From NCBI GenBank assembly GCA_013336165.1, contig JAAXUF010000014.1:1-40830 (forward strand): a stretch of DNA of 40,830 bases. The letters are read 5' to 3'. The DNA is from Coriobacteriia bacterium (lineage in GTDB: Bacteria > Actinomycetota > Coriobacteriia > Anaerosomatales > JAAXUF01). The stretch's first letter is position 1, and each line of letters starts with the position of its first letter. Of this stretch, positions 26,783 to 33,358 are shown piece after piece. The position numbers and the translations under genes are program-made. The notes below the pieces were generated by a model. That model was not told the origin of the DNA. It ran no database searches and saw only the letters and a list, made by a program, of their open reading frames with translations.

Positions 26783-26861
26783 GAGGCTCCCGGCCTGTCA
26801 TCAAGCGTGGAGGCGCCCAACGGGTATGTAGATCTAGCCAGCGCCCGCCGAGAGGAGCCTC
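26783..26861 (+). promoter_or_regulatory. Inverted repeat that could mask the ribosome binding site of the Tag-like gene
   Basis: GAGGCTCC (26783-26790) is exactly complementary to GGAGCCTC (26854-26861), and the right arm overlaps the AGAGGAG site of the gene starting at 26863. The arms are 63 bases apart, so pairing in the mRNA is possible but not assured. Confidence 0.3.
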
Positions 26862-26862
26862 C

Positions 26863-27327
26863 ATGAACGCACCCGCACGCATCACCCCGGTTTCTCTTTC
26901 GGACTACCTCGACGCCATGTCGCGAGCCGTGTTCAGTTCGGGGATCAGCTGGGCGGTCATCGAGGCAAAATGGGACGGCATCCGCGAAGCTTTCAACGAT
27001 TTCGATCCCGAGAAAGTCGCCGCCTACCACCCGGACGACGTCGAACGCCTGATGTCGGATACGCACGTCGTGCGCAATAGGAAGAAGATCGAGGCCACGA
27101 TCGCCAACGCAGGCGAGTTGATCGTGACGGATCGCGAGTTCGGCGGATTCAAGAACTACCTCGCATCGTTTGCAGACAACGACGCCCTGGTGCAAGATCT
27201 GCATGTGCGCTTCAGGTTCCTGGGAGAGTCGGTCGCCCACTTCTTCCTCTTCGCGATCGGCTTCAACATACCGGCTCAGGAGGCATGGGCTCACCAGCAC
27301 TTCGCCGGTACGCACCACCACGGCTAG
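26863..27327 (+). CDS. Divergent DNA-3-methyladenine glycosylase I (Tag)-like protein
   Basis: 154 residues, with AGAGGAG five bases before the ATG. Residues 25-90 align with Tag: GISWAVIEAKWDGIREAF, FNDFDPEKVA, VERLMSDTHVVRNRKKIEATIANA and then GGFKNYLASF. Tag removes 3-methyladenine from DNA. However the N-terminal zinc ligands and the residues before GISW, where E. coli Tag has its key Glu (GQQAGLSW context), are not recognisable: here the stretch is SRAVFSSGISW. The C-terminus lacks the paired zinc ligands of true Tag and instead has a hydrophobic segment and a His-rich tail (HQHFAGTHHHG). Probably catalytically altered; starts 10 bases before the YghO-like gene's start and is likely co-transcribed. 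Confidence 0.75.
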   Translation: MNAPARITPVSLSDYLDAMSRAVFSSGISWAVIEAKWDGIREAFNDFDPEKVAAYHPDDVERLMSDTHVVRNRKKIEATIANAGELIVTDREFGGFKNYLASFADNDALVQDLHVRFRFLGESVAHFFLFAIGFNIPAQEAWAHQHFAGTHHHG

Positions 27328-27336
27328 GAGCCGCAC

Positions 27337-28506
27337 ATGCAGTCTCTCAGCATCGAGGAGTTCGGGCTCGGAGATGTGCGCATACGGGAGTTCGCGCTGC
27401 TCCCCTGGCGCCTCTACCGAGGCGATCCTTACTGGACACCACCACTCAACGCAGATCTTCTCGGCAACCGGCTGCTGGGCACCAAGGGCCTGCTGACCGC
27501 CGCGCACCCCTATCACAAGCATGCCGAGGTCACGCACTTCCTGGCGCGACGCGGCGGCAAGGCCGTTGGCCGGATCTCCGCTGCGATCAACAGACGCTTC
27601 AACGACTATTACGGAGCGTATTCGGCGCTGGGCTCGTTCGGTTTCTTCGAGGTCGAGGACGACTACGAGGCCGCATCTGCGCTCCTTGATGCCGCGCGTG
27701 ACTGGATCGCAGCCCGGGGAATGACAGCCATGCGCGGCCCCGGCGAGTATTCGAATGCGACCCATGAGCGCCAGGGTGTCCTCATCGACGGCTTCGACAC
27801 GCCACCTACCGTCGACTGCACACACAACCCGCCATTCTATGGGGAGTTCCTCGAACGCTGGGGTCTTTCCAAGGTCAAGGACTACCATGCGTACATAGTT
27901 GACATGGCAACCGTGCCCGCCGAGCGCCTGGCGGCTGTCGCAGATGCCGTGCGCGAACGCAGTCACGTGCAGACGCGCACCGTTAACATGAAGGACTTCA
28001 ATGCCGAGGTCGGGCGCATCATCGATGTCTATAACCGCGCATGGGCCAACAACTGGGGCTTCCTCCCGGTGACGCCAGAGGAGGCCGATACGGTCGCCGA
28101 TACCCTCAGGCCCATCGTTGACCCGGGACTCATCCGCTTCGCCACAGTCGACGATGAGGTCGTTGCCAGTCTCGGCGCCTTCCCGGATCCCAATTGGGCG
28201 CTGCGGCCACGGTGGGGACTTCTCGGCGATTCTGACCCCGTGCGCTTGGCGCGATTGCTGGCGATGCGGCGGCACATCCCAAGGGTTCGGCTCATGTTCT
28301 TCGGAATCGCACCCGGCTACAGGATGGCCGGTATCGATGCGCTCCTCTTCGACGAGACGTATCGGTATGCGGTCACACGCGGCTACAAGACGATCGAAGC
28401 CTCTCTGCTCCTAGAGGACAACGACCTGATCCTGCGGCCGTCACAGTATGTCGGAGGACGGCGATACAAGACATGGCGCATCTACGAACGAAGCCTAGAG
28501 TCCTGA
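27337..28506 (+). CDS. YghO-like GNAT-fold acyltransferase
   Basis: 389 residues. The N-terminus (REFALLPWRLYRGDPYWTPPL) is the signature of the COG-level YghO group. The central part has GRISAAINRRFNDYY and SALGSFGFFEVEDD, and the C-terminal half (NRAWANNWGFLPVTPEE, FGIAPGYRMAGIDALLFDE) is a GNAT-like fold. The function of E. coli YghO is unsettled; I recall that a related protein in Caulobacter takes part in ceramide acylation. The gene overlaps the following PAP2_C gene by 34 bases, so a shared lipid substrate is plausible. No membrane helix is seen. The Tag-like gene lies directly upstream. Confidence 0.82.
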   Translation: MQSLSIEEFGLGDVRIREFALLPWRLYRGDPYWTPPLNADLLGNRLLGTKGLLTAAHPYHKHAEVTHFLARRGGKAVGRISAAINRRFNDYYGAYSALGSFGFFEVEDDYEAASALLDAARDWIAARGMTAMRGPGEYSNATHERQGVLIDGFDTPPTVDCTHNPPFYGEFLERWGLSKVKDYHAYIVDMATVPAERLAAVADAVRERSHVQTRTVNMKDFNAEVGRIIDVYNRAWANNWGFLPVTPEEADTVADTLRPIVDPGLIRFATVDDEVVASLGAFPDPNWALRPRWGLLGDSDPVRLARLLAMRRHIPRVRLMFFGIAPGYRMAGIDALLFDETYRYAVTRGYKTIEASLLLEDNDLILRPSQYVGGRRYKTWRIYERSLES

Positions 28507-29153
28507 GCGGCCCGGAGACTCACGGTTCCATCTTCCGAGACCCCCGGTGGGTTGGCCGGGCGGCGGCCGGGTTGACATTCCTGGTGCTGTCTCTGCTCTT
28601 CTCGTTCTTGATGAGTGCTTTCATCGCCGGCCATTTCCCCGATCGCCCAACGCCTCGCGACCTGCTCTTCGAAACGCTGCCGTACTTCGACACGTGCCAG
28701 TACACCACGGATATCGCCCTGTTCAGCGCCATCGCCTTGGCGGCGTTCTATTCCTTGCGAACAGTCCCCGAGAAGTTCCCCAGCTTCCTCGCGATGTTCG
28801 GCACGATGTACACGCTGCGAGCACTCATCATGGTACTCACCCCACTTGCCAGTGCCCACGGGAACGGTGAACGTTTCGGGCTCGTCCCTCTCATCCAAAA
28901 CGGCATGTTCCCTTCAGGGCACGCCGCCTGCGCACTGCTCTGCTTCCTGATCATCGATCCCAAGCTCGCGCCTAATCTGCGCCGCATCGTTCTGGCGTTA
29001 GCGTGCATCACTTGGTTGTCGCTGCTTCTCTCCCACTCACACTACTCAATCGACATCGTGGGAGGACCGCTTCTGTCGTACTTCGTGTGGCGGGAATGGA
29101 CGGTCGGCACTCTGTTGAATCCGCTCAAACGCTTCTTCAGAATGCCTCTCTAG
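28473..29153 (+). CDS. PAP2_C/sphingomyelin-synthase-like membrane enzyme
   Basis: 226 residues, with its ATG inside the end of the preceding gene (34-base overlap). Six hydrophobic segments at about 30-52, 78-95, 102-123, 146-160, 170-186 and 192-205. The active-site triad of the sphingomyelin synthase/PAP2_C family is visible: His150 in MFPSGHAACALL and His190 with Asp194 in SHSHYSIDIVGG, closer to HYTID of sphingomyelin synthases than to the HYPSD of phosphatidate phosphatases. Enzymes of this group transfer or hydrolyse phospho-head groups of lipids at the membrane surface. Substrate is unknown. It converges with trxA, ten bases apart. Confidence 0.82.
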   Translation: MAHLRTKPRVLSGPETHGSIFRDPRWVGRAAAGLTFLVLSLLFSFLMSAFIAGHFPDRPTPRDLLFETLPYFDTCQYTTDIALFSAIALAAFYSLRTVPEKFPSFLAMFGTMYTLRALIMVLTPLASAHGNGERFGLVPLIQNGMFPSGHAACALLCFLIIDPKLAPNLRRIVLALACITWLSLLLSHSHYSIDIVGGPLLSYFVWREWTVGTLLNPLKRFFRMPL

Positions 29154-29163
29154 CCCACACGGC

Positions 29164-29481
29164 CTACAGCTTCAGTTCCCTGCTCAGATCGTCTGCCCCG
29201 CGGGCTCCGACTACTCTTGCCGTCATCTTACCGGCCTCGAACTTCGCGATCGTCGGAATGCTCATGACGTCGTATCGAACCGCAAGATCATGGTTTTCGT
29301 CGATGTTGAGTTTTACGAACTTGACCGCGCCCGCGCTGCGCTCGGCGAGCTTGTCGATCTCAGGCGCCACCATTCGGCACGGACCACACCACGCTGCCCA
29401 GAAGTCAACGACCACGGGAACCGCGGAATTCGTGACCTCGGCATCCCAAGTTGCGGCGGTAACGTCAATTGCACTGCTCAT
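29164..29481 (-). CDS. trxA: Thioredoxin
   Basis: 105 residues from the ATG at 29479-29481, with AGGGAGG eight bases upstream. The active site WCGPC is at residues 31-35, preceded by VVDFWAAW, followed by the cis-Pro segment MSIPTIAKF. Length and motifs are those of classical thioredoxin; no extra domain. The frame upstream of this ATG is open but unsupported. Its promoter contains a CsoR/CstR-like operator, which would tie expression to copper, persulfide or similar stress. Confidence 0.94.
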   Translation of the reverse strand: MSSAIDVTAATWDAEVTNSAVPVVVDFWAAWCGPCRMVAPEIDKLAERSAGAVKFVKLNIDENHDLAVRYDVMSIPTIAKFEAGKMTARVVGARGADDLSRELKL

Positions 29482-29522
29482 TTGTTGTGCCTCCCTGCGT
29501 TCAAGAAAGAACTCCTTGGTGA

Positions 29523-29552
29523 AGGATACCCTACGGGGTATATCGCACGCAA
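29523..29552 (-). promoter_or_regulatory. Candidate trxA promoter
   Basis: On the minus strand TTGCGT (29547-29552) and TATCCT (29523-29528) are separated by 18 bases, and transcription would begin about 35 bases before the trxA ATG. The spacer and the start of the -10 box are occupied by the inverted repeat reported separately. Confidence 0.55.
29526..29541. promoter_or_regulatory. CsoR/CstR-family-like operator (ATACCC-N4-GGGTAT) in the trxA promoter
   Basis: A perfect 16-bp inverted repeat, ATACCC-TACG-GGGTAT, lies between the -35 and -10 hexamers of trxA. The pattern of A/T-rich ends around C- and G-runs matches operators of the copper/persulfide-sensing CsoR/CstR repressors as I remember them. 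No such repressor gene is in the window. Confidence 0.55.
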
Positions 29553-29560
29553 GAGGCCGG

Positions 29561-30529
29561 TCAACTTGGCGGCATCTCTTGGGCCGTCTTGGCCTGCTGA
29601 TACTCATCGTAAGGCTCCAGGTGCACGATGGCGTCGGCGATCTGGTCGAACGACTCGACCAGCATGCGCTCGACCGTCTCGGCGATCTCGTGCCCCTCGG
29701 CCACCGTCTTGGACGAGTCGACCTGGATGTGCAGGTCCGCGTACACCTCTGCCTCGGAACCGCGAGTCCGGATGTGATGGCAGCCCAGAACCCCAGGAAC
29801 CTTCATGACCGCAGCGCAGATCTCGGCAACCGGAATGCGCGCCGAGTCGGAGAGTGTGTTGCTGGCCTGCTTGAATACTCCCCATGCCGTGTAGACGATC
29901 GCGAGCGCCACCAGAAGCGCGACAATCGGGTCCGCCAGCGGCAGATGGAAGAACTTCACCAGCACCAGCGACACAATGACGCCGAGACTGACCAAGACAT
30001 CGGAGCCGGTGTGGCTCGCATCGGCAACGAGTATCTGGCTGCCGAGCTTCTTGCCGACTCGCCGCTCCCATGTGGTGACGAAGATGTTCACGGCAAGCGT
30101 GCCGATCATCACGACGAAGGAACCGACATCGACCCGTGGGGACTCGCCACCCCCGACAATCTGCGCGACGGCGCTCGAGCCGATACGATAGGCCGCGAGC
30201 ACGAGCATTCCGGCGATGAGAGCGGATGCATACGTCTCGTACTTGCTGTGGCCGTAGGGGTGATCCTCATCGGCCGGACGCGCCGCAAACGCCATTCCCA
30301 CGAGTCCCACGACGTTGCTGGCCCCGTCGAAAAGCGAATGGAAACCATCGGCCTGCATGGCGTCCGAGTTGGTGAAGATGCCCCAGAACAACTTGGCCAG
30401 CGCCACCGCGATATTCAGAATCAGGATTACCCAGAGTACGCGCCGGATGTCCCTGACGCGCCGCGCGCCCTGGCCGGCACCAACAACACGCGAATACCCC
30501 ACGCCTGCCCCCCGTAGAAAGGTCGTCAT
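29561..30529 (-). CDS. Cation diffusion facilitator (CDF) family transporter
   Basis: 322 residues from the ATG at 30527-30529; the ribosome site is weak, and a GTG at codon 10 is a possible alternative. Six hydrophobic segments; the metal site is seen as GFHSLFDGASN in TM2 and DASHTGSDVLVS in TM5 (HxxxD pairs). The C-terminal region from about 235 forms the cytosolic ferredoxin-like domain (HHIRTRGSEAEVYADLHI, then AEGHEIAETVERML). The HxxxD arrangement with D at both sites is common in Fe/Mn/Zn exporters, so specificity is open. Lies 79 bases upstream of trxA on the same strand. Confidence 0.93.
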   Translation of the reverse strand: MTTFLRGAGVGYSRVVGAGQGARRVRDIRRVLWVILILNIAVALAKLFWGIFTNSDAMQADGFHSLFDGASNVVGLVGMAFAARPADEDHPYGHSKYETYASALIAGMLVLAAYRIGSSAVAQIVGGGESPRVDVGSFVVMIGTLAVNIFVTTWERRVGKKLGSQILVADASHTGSDVLVSLGVIVSLVLVKFFHLPLADPIVALLVALAIVYTAWGVFKQASNTLSDSARIPVAEICAAVMKVPGVLGCHHIRTRGSEAEVYADLHIQVDSSKTVAEGHEIAETVERMLVESFDQIADAIVHLEPYDEYQQAKTAQEMPPS

Positions 30530-30587
30530 ACGATCTCATTATGATGCACTAAATACCTATCGCACGGTAGCAGATCGCGAAGGAGGC

Positions 30588-31346
30588 CTACGTCGGTATC
30601 AGGGTGTTCGCGAAAACCAGCCAAGCGAGCAAGGACTTCGAGACCAGACTCAGTAGGACGTAGACGTACTCCCCGAAGATGTAGTCGCGCCACCGGCCGA
30701 TCTTCTTGTACTGCAGGACCATGTTGATCGCAAAACTGTTGAAGAAGAGGAACATCGAAATGAAGATAGCGTAGACGAAGCCTGGCGCATGTACCGTGGA
30801 ACCCGGGCTCCAGAGATACACGCCCAATGCAAGCCAAGGCACGATTCCGGCGATACACCCAAAGATAAACGGCATCCAATTGGGCCTGCCTGGTTCTTCG
30901 TAGTGCTCCATGAGCAGGCCGAAGAGGATCATCGATGCGTTGGCGCCGAACACCGCGATGATTGCCGCGATGTCGAAGACGCCCGGCAACAGACCGATGA
31001 GCACCATCATGAGCGACGAAGATACCGAGTACTCGATCCAGCGGGCGTAATTGCGATTGCGTTTCAGGTTCTTCACGTACCAGTCGAAGACCCCTGGTGA
31101 GACGATGATGAAATGCGCCAACGCCGACAGGAATATGAAAGCCGCGACCGCCAGCCCCAGCGGAACCTCGAAGAGGACCTTCGGCGCGCCCGGAGGCGTA
31201 CCGGGAGGGCCTGCTAGGAAGCTGGCTGTTATCGGCAGTTTGAAGCTGTTGGAGAGCGCGACGATTGCAATACCCTGCCCGAGATGAAACAGGCCCATCA
31301 CGAAGTTGTATGACCTCAGACGTCTGAACTGCCGCTCATTAGCCAC
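30588..31346 (-). CDS. Heliorhodopsin
   Basis: 252 residues from the GTG at 31344-31346; AAGGGG lies five bases upstream, better than the ATG five codons earlier. Seven hydrophobic helices. Key residues match the heliorhodopsin founder (48C12) closely: Lys237 in LLSLVSKSLLAW (retinal Schiff base, founder Lys241), Glu105 in RWIEYSVSSSLM (counter-ion, founder Glu107), His21 in LFHLGQG and His78 in LAHFIIV (founder His23 and His80). The N-terminal Arg/Asn-rich end is predicted cytosolic, which is the inverted heliorhodopsin topology. Heliorhodopsins are light-sensing rather than pumping. No carotenoid or retinal synthesis gene is in the window. Downstream of the glutamate synthase gene on the same strand but after a terminator-like hairpin, so it probably has its own transcript. 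Confidence 0.95.
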   Translation of the reverse strand: MANERQFRRLRSYNFVMGLFHLGQGIAIVALSNSFKLPITASFLAGPPGTPPGAPKVLFEVPLGLAVAAFIFLSALAHFIIVSPGVFDWYVKNLKRNRNYARWIEYSVSSSLMMVLIGLLPGVFDIAAIIAVFGANASMILFGLLMEHYEEPGRPNWMPFIFGCIAGIVPWLALGVYLWSPGSTVHAPGFVYAIFISMFLFFNSFAINMVLQYKKIGRWRDYIFGEYVYVLLSLVSKSLLAWLVFANTLIPT

Positions 31347-31433
31347 TTGGTCCCCTTCCATCGGAATCCGTGTCGGAGAGTGACTACCCCAGCAGCCCTC
31401 TGCCTAACTGCGAAACGGACTCCGGACACACAA

Positions 31434-31459
31434 AAGCCCGCTTCTGCCAGAGCGGGCTT
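31434..31459 (-). terminator. Rho-independent terminator upstream of the heliorhodopsin gene
   Basis: On the minus strand a 9-bp stem AAGCCCGCT (31451-31459 with 31434-31442) and an 8-base loop is followed by TTTTGTGTGT, the proper intrinsic terminator form. It lies between the glutamate synthase stop and the heliorhodopsin start, so would end the glutamate synthase transcript or act as an attenuator in a longer leader. Confidence 0.65.
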
Positions 31460-31571
31460 CCGTGTAATGCAAGAAGGAGAGGGAGAGAAGAACTGAGTTC
31501 ATCATGCAACACCCTGATGGATGCCTCGTGTCTTGCGTGTGGGCTACCTATGCCTTGTGTGTGGAGGAATC

Positions 31572-31610
31572 GTGAGGACCCTTCTCCCTGTCGGGGAAAA
31601 GGGTCCTCAC
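31572..31610. terminator. Long hairpin downstream of the glutamate synthase gene
   Basis: A perfect 12-bp stem (31572-31583 with 31599-31610) extends inwards by a further 4 bp after one mismatch, and outwards by AATCG against CGATT with a two-base bulge. It begins 22 bases after the stop. No U-tract follows on either strand, so it may be an RNA-stabilising structure instead of a terminator. Confidence 0.6.
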
Positions 31611-31632
31611 GCGATTCTGACTGAGACGCCCT

Positions 31633-33225
31633 CTAGCCTTCGATTATGCGCATAGCCTCATCGCGATAGGCGTCCATGACGTAGGGAACCCCTGAGACCT
31701 CGGAAGCATCCCGGGTCAGGGCCATGAGATCACTGCGACTGATAGTATCCAGTCTCATGTTGCGTGAACCGCTCATCAGCTGCTGGAGGCCGACCCTGAT
31801 CTTGTCGGAATACGTGTAGACAGCGATCGCTCCCAGCGGGAACTTGTCGACTTCCGCACCGTACTTAGCCTTGAGGGTCTCGTACGTGACGAAGATCTCC
31901 TCCTTCGTGCCCCCAAATGCCGAGATGGACTTCGGAAGGTCCTGCTCCTTCATCCACACTTCGATGTTCTTGCCGACAAACCCCGGGATCATCAGCGCCC
32001 GGCCCATGCAGACCGCCTTGGTGTGCGGTGCCCCAAGCGCCAGGACCTTGAACACGTGATCTTCGGTGGAGAACCCGCCCGCGATGGCGATGTCGGGAAC
32101 GTAGGCCCCCTGTTGCGCAAGCTTCTCGGCGAGCTGGTTGGCCATGCTCTGCAGATAGAATGTCGGAACGCCCCACTCCTCCATCATCCGCCACGGGCTC
32201 ATGCCGGTGCCGCCGGGCGCGCCATCGATGGTGAGAAGGTCGATCTTGGCGTTGCTGGCCCACTTCATGGCCATGGCAAGTTCGCGCATCGGGTAAGCGC
32301 CCGTCTTGAGAGTCACCCGTTGGGCTCCCAGATCGCGCAGGCGCTGGACTTCGTTGTAGAACGACTCCTCGTCAACGAAACCAAGGCGGCTGTGACGCTC
32401 GAACTGACGAATCGCGCCGTCCTTGTATGCGGCCTGAATGGCCGGATCGGATGGGTCGGGCGTCACAAGGTATCCGCGTGCCTGCAGTTCAAGGGCGCGC
32501 TCGATGTTGTTGACTTTGATCTCGCCGCCGATGCACTTGGCACCCTGTCCCCACTTCAATTCCATCGTAGTCACGCCGAGTTTCTCGACGACGTACTCGG
32601 CAACGCCGAGACGGGTGTCCTCGACGTTCATCTGGACGAGAATGTCGCCGTAGCCGTCCTCCTGGTAGCGGCGGAACAACTCGACGCGGCGCTCCATGTC
32701 GGGAGCCTTGGTGACCTTGCCCTTGCTGCTAAGCTCGAGGCCAGGGTCGATGCCGCAAACGTTCTCGCCGCACACGATCGAGATTCCTGAGATCGCGGCG
32801 CCGATCGCGAAATTCTCCCAGTTCTTGCGAGCGATTTCTGTGGATCCGAGCGCGCCCGTGAAGATCGGCGTGCGCATTTTCACCTTGTTCGTGTAGCCGA
32901 ACTCGGTTTCGGTGTCGACCATCGGGAACAGGGTGTTATCAGGATTGCCCTCCACTCCCTCGGCAAGACCTTTTGCTCCCAGGGCGTATCCCATGATGTT
33001 GAGGTGCGAGTAGTCGATCGGGTAATCCTTGTCCCCGCCGGCCGTCACTTCGCCGAACGGACCCGGGTAGATGACCTCTCTACCGCGAAAGGAAGCCTTG
33101 AATACCTCGCAGTTGCCGCGGCATCCGTCAAGGCAGCGGCTACAAAGACCCGAGCCCGGAACAACGTTCTTGGAGCGATTCGCCGTCTGTGTTGCATCAT
33201 TGCCGCTTGGACATTGCAGATTCAT
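31633..33225 (-). CDS. FMN-binding glutamate synthase family protein (archaeal-type GltB core)
   Basis: 530 residues from the ATG at 33223-33225 with AGAAGGG upstream; an earlier in-frame ATG lacks a site. After a short N-terminus there is a Cys cluster (GLCSRCLDGCRGNCEVF, about 26-42), unlike classical GltB, then the FMN/2-oxoglutarate synthase domain: IDGAPGGTGMSPWRMMEEWG near 336, IAIAGGFSTEDHVFKVLALG near 378 and GRALMIPGF. GIDPGLELSSKGKV and VCGENVCG lie in the substrate and Fe-S-binding region. Glutamate synthase makes glutamate from glutamine and 2-oxoglutarate; this core-only form lacks the GATase domain, which would have to be supplied in trans, so the actual reaction is uncertain. 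It is divergent from the glutamine synthetase. Confidence 0.9.
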   Translation of the reverse strand: MNLQCPSGNDATQTANRSKNVVPGSGLCSRCLDGCRGNCEVFKASFRGREVIYPGPFGEVTAGGDKDYPIDYSHLNIMGYALGAKGLAEGVEGNPDNTLFPMVDTETEFGYTNKVKMRTPIFTGALGSTEIARKNWENFAIGAAISGISIVCGENVCGIDPGLELSSKGKVTKAPDMERRVELFRRYQEDGYGDILVQMNVEDTRLGVAEYVVEKLGVTTMELKWGQGAKCIGGEIKVNNIERALELQARGYLVTPDPSDPAIQAAYKDGAIRQFERHSRLGFVDEESFYNEVQRLRDLGAQRVTLKTGAYPMRELAMAMKWASNAKIDLLTIDGAPGGTGMSPWRMMEEWGVPTFYLQSMANQLAEKLAQQGAYVPDIAIAGGFSTEDHVFKVLALGAPHTKAVCMGRALMIPGFVGKNIEVWMKEQDLPKSISAFGGTKEEIFVTYETLKAKYGAEVDKFPLGAIAVYTYSDKIRVGLQQLMSGSRNMRLDTISRSDLMALTRDASEVSGVPYVMDAYRDEAMRIIEG

Positions 33226-33275
33226 GGAACTATGCCCTTCTCTCATTCCGGATTCGCACGGATTGCGTGTATCGC

Positions 33276-33304
33276 ATTTATGCTGCATTTTGGTCAGGTA
33301 CGCA
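33276..33304 (-). promoter_or_regulatory. Candidate promoter of the glutamate synthase gene
   Basis: On the minus strand TTGCGT and CATAAA are separated by 17 bases (ACCTGACCAAAATGCAG), about 50 bases before the ATG. It lies next to the glnA-side repeats, so one regulator could act on both genes. Confidence 0.4.
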
Positions 33305-33310
33305 ATATCT

Positions 33311-33343
33311 CAGAAATATATTCGAAATAAGTCCGAAACATAT
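33311..33343 (+). promoter_or_regulatory. Three 11-bp-phased GAAAY repeats, candidate GlnR-type binding site
   Basis: Consecutive 11-mers CAGAAATATAT, TCGAAATAAGT and CCGAAACATAT run from 33311 to 33343, with GAAA at 33313, 33324 and 33335. A degenerate fourth unit precedes at 33300-33310. GlnR of Actinobacteria binds direct repeats of GTnAC/GAAAC-type half-sites at 11-bp spacing, so this is a candidate nitrogen-control site in the shared upstream region of glutamate synthase and glnA. Confidence 0.5.
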
Positions 33344-33358
33344 GGAAGGATGCGAATC

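Noticed and set aside
26677-28275. Long - strand ORF (532 codons)
   Set aside because: Antisense to the Tag-like and YghO-like genes, which have good motifs and ribosome sites.
29003-30517. Long + strand ORF (504 codons)
   Set aside because: Antisense to PAP2_C end, trxA and CDF, all with clear family motifs; low-complexity, His/Arg-rich translation.
33290-33322. Standard sigma70 promoter for glnA (TTGGTC with TATATT)
   Set aside because: The spacing is 21 bases, too long for a normal promoter; an activator-dependent start is more plausible.
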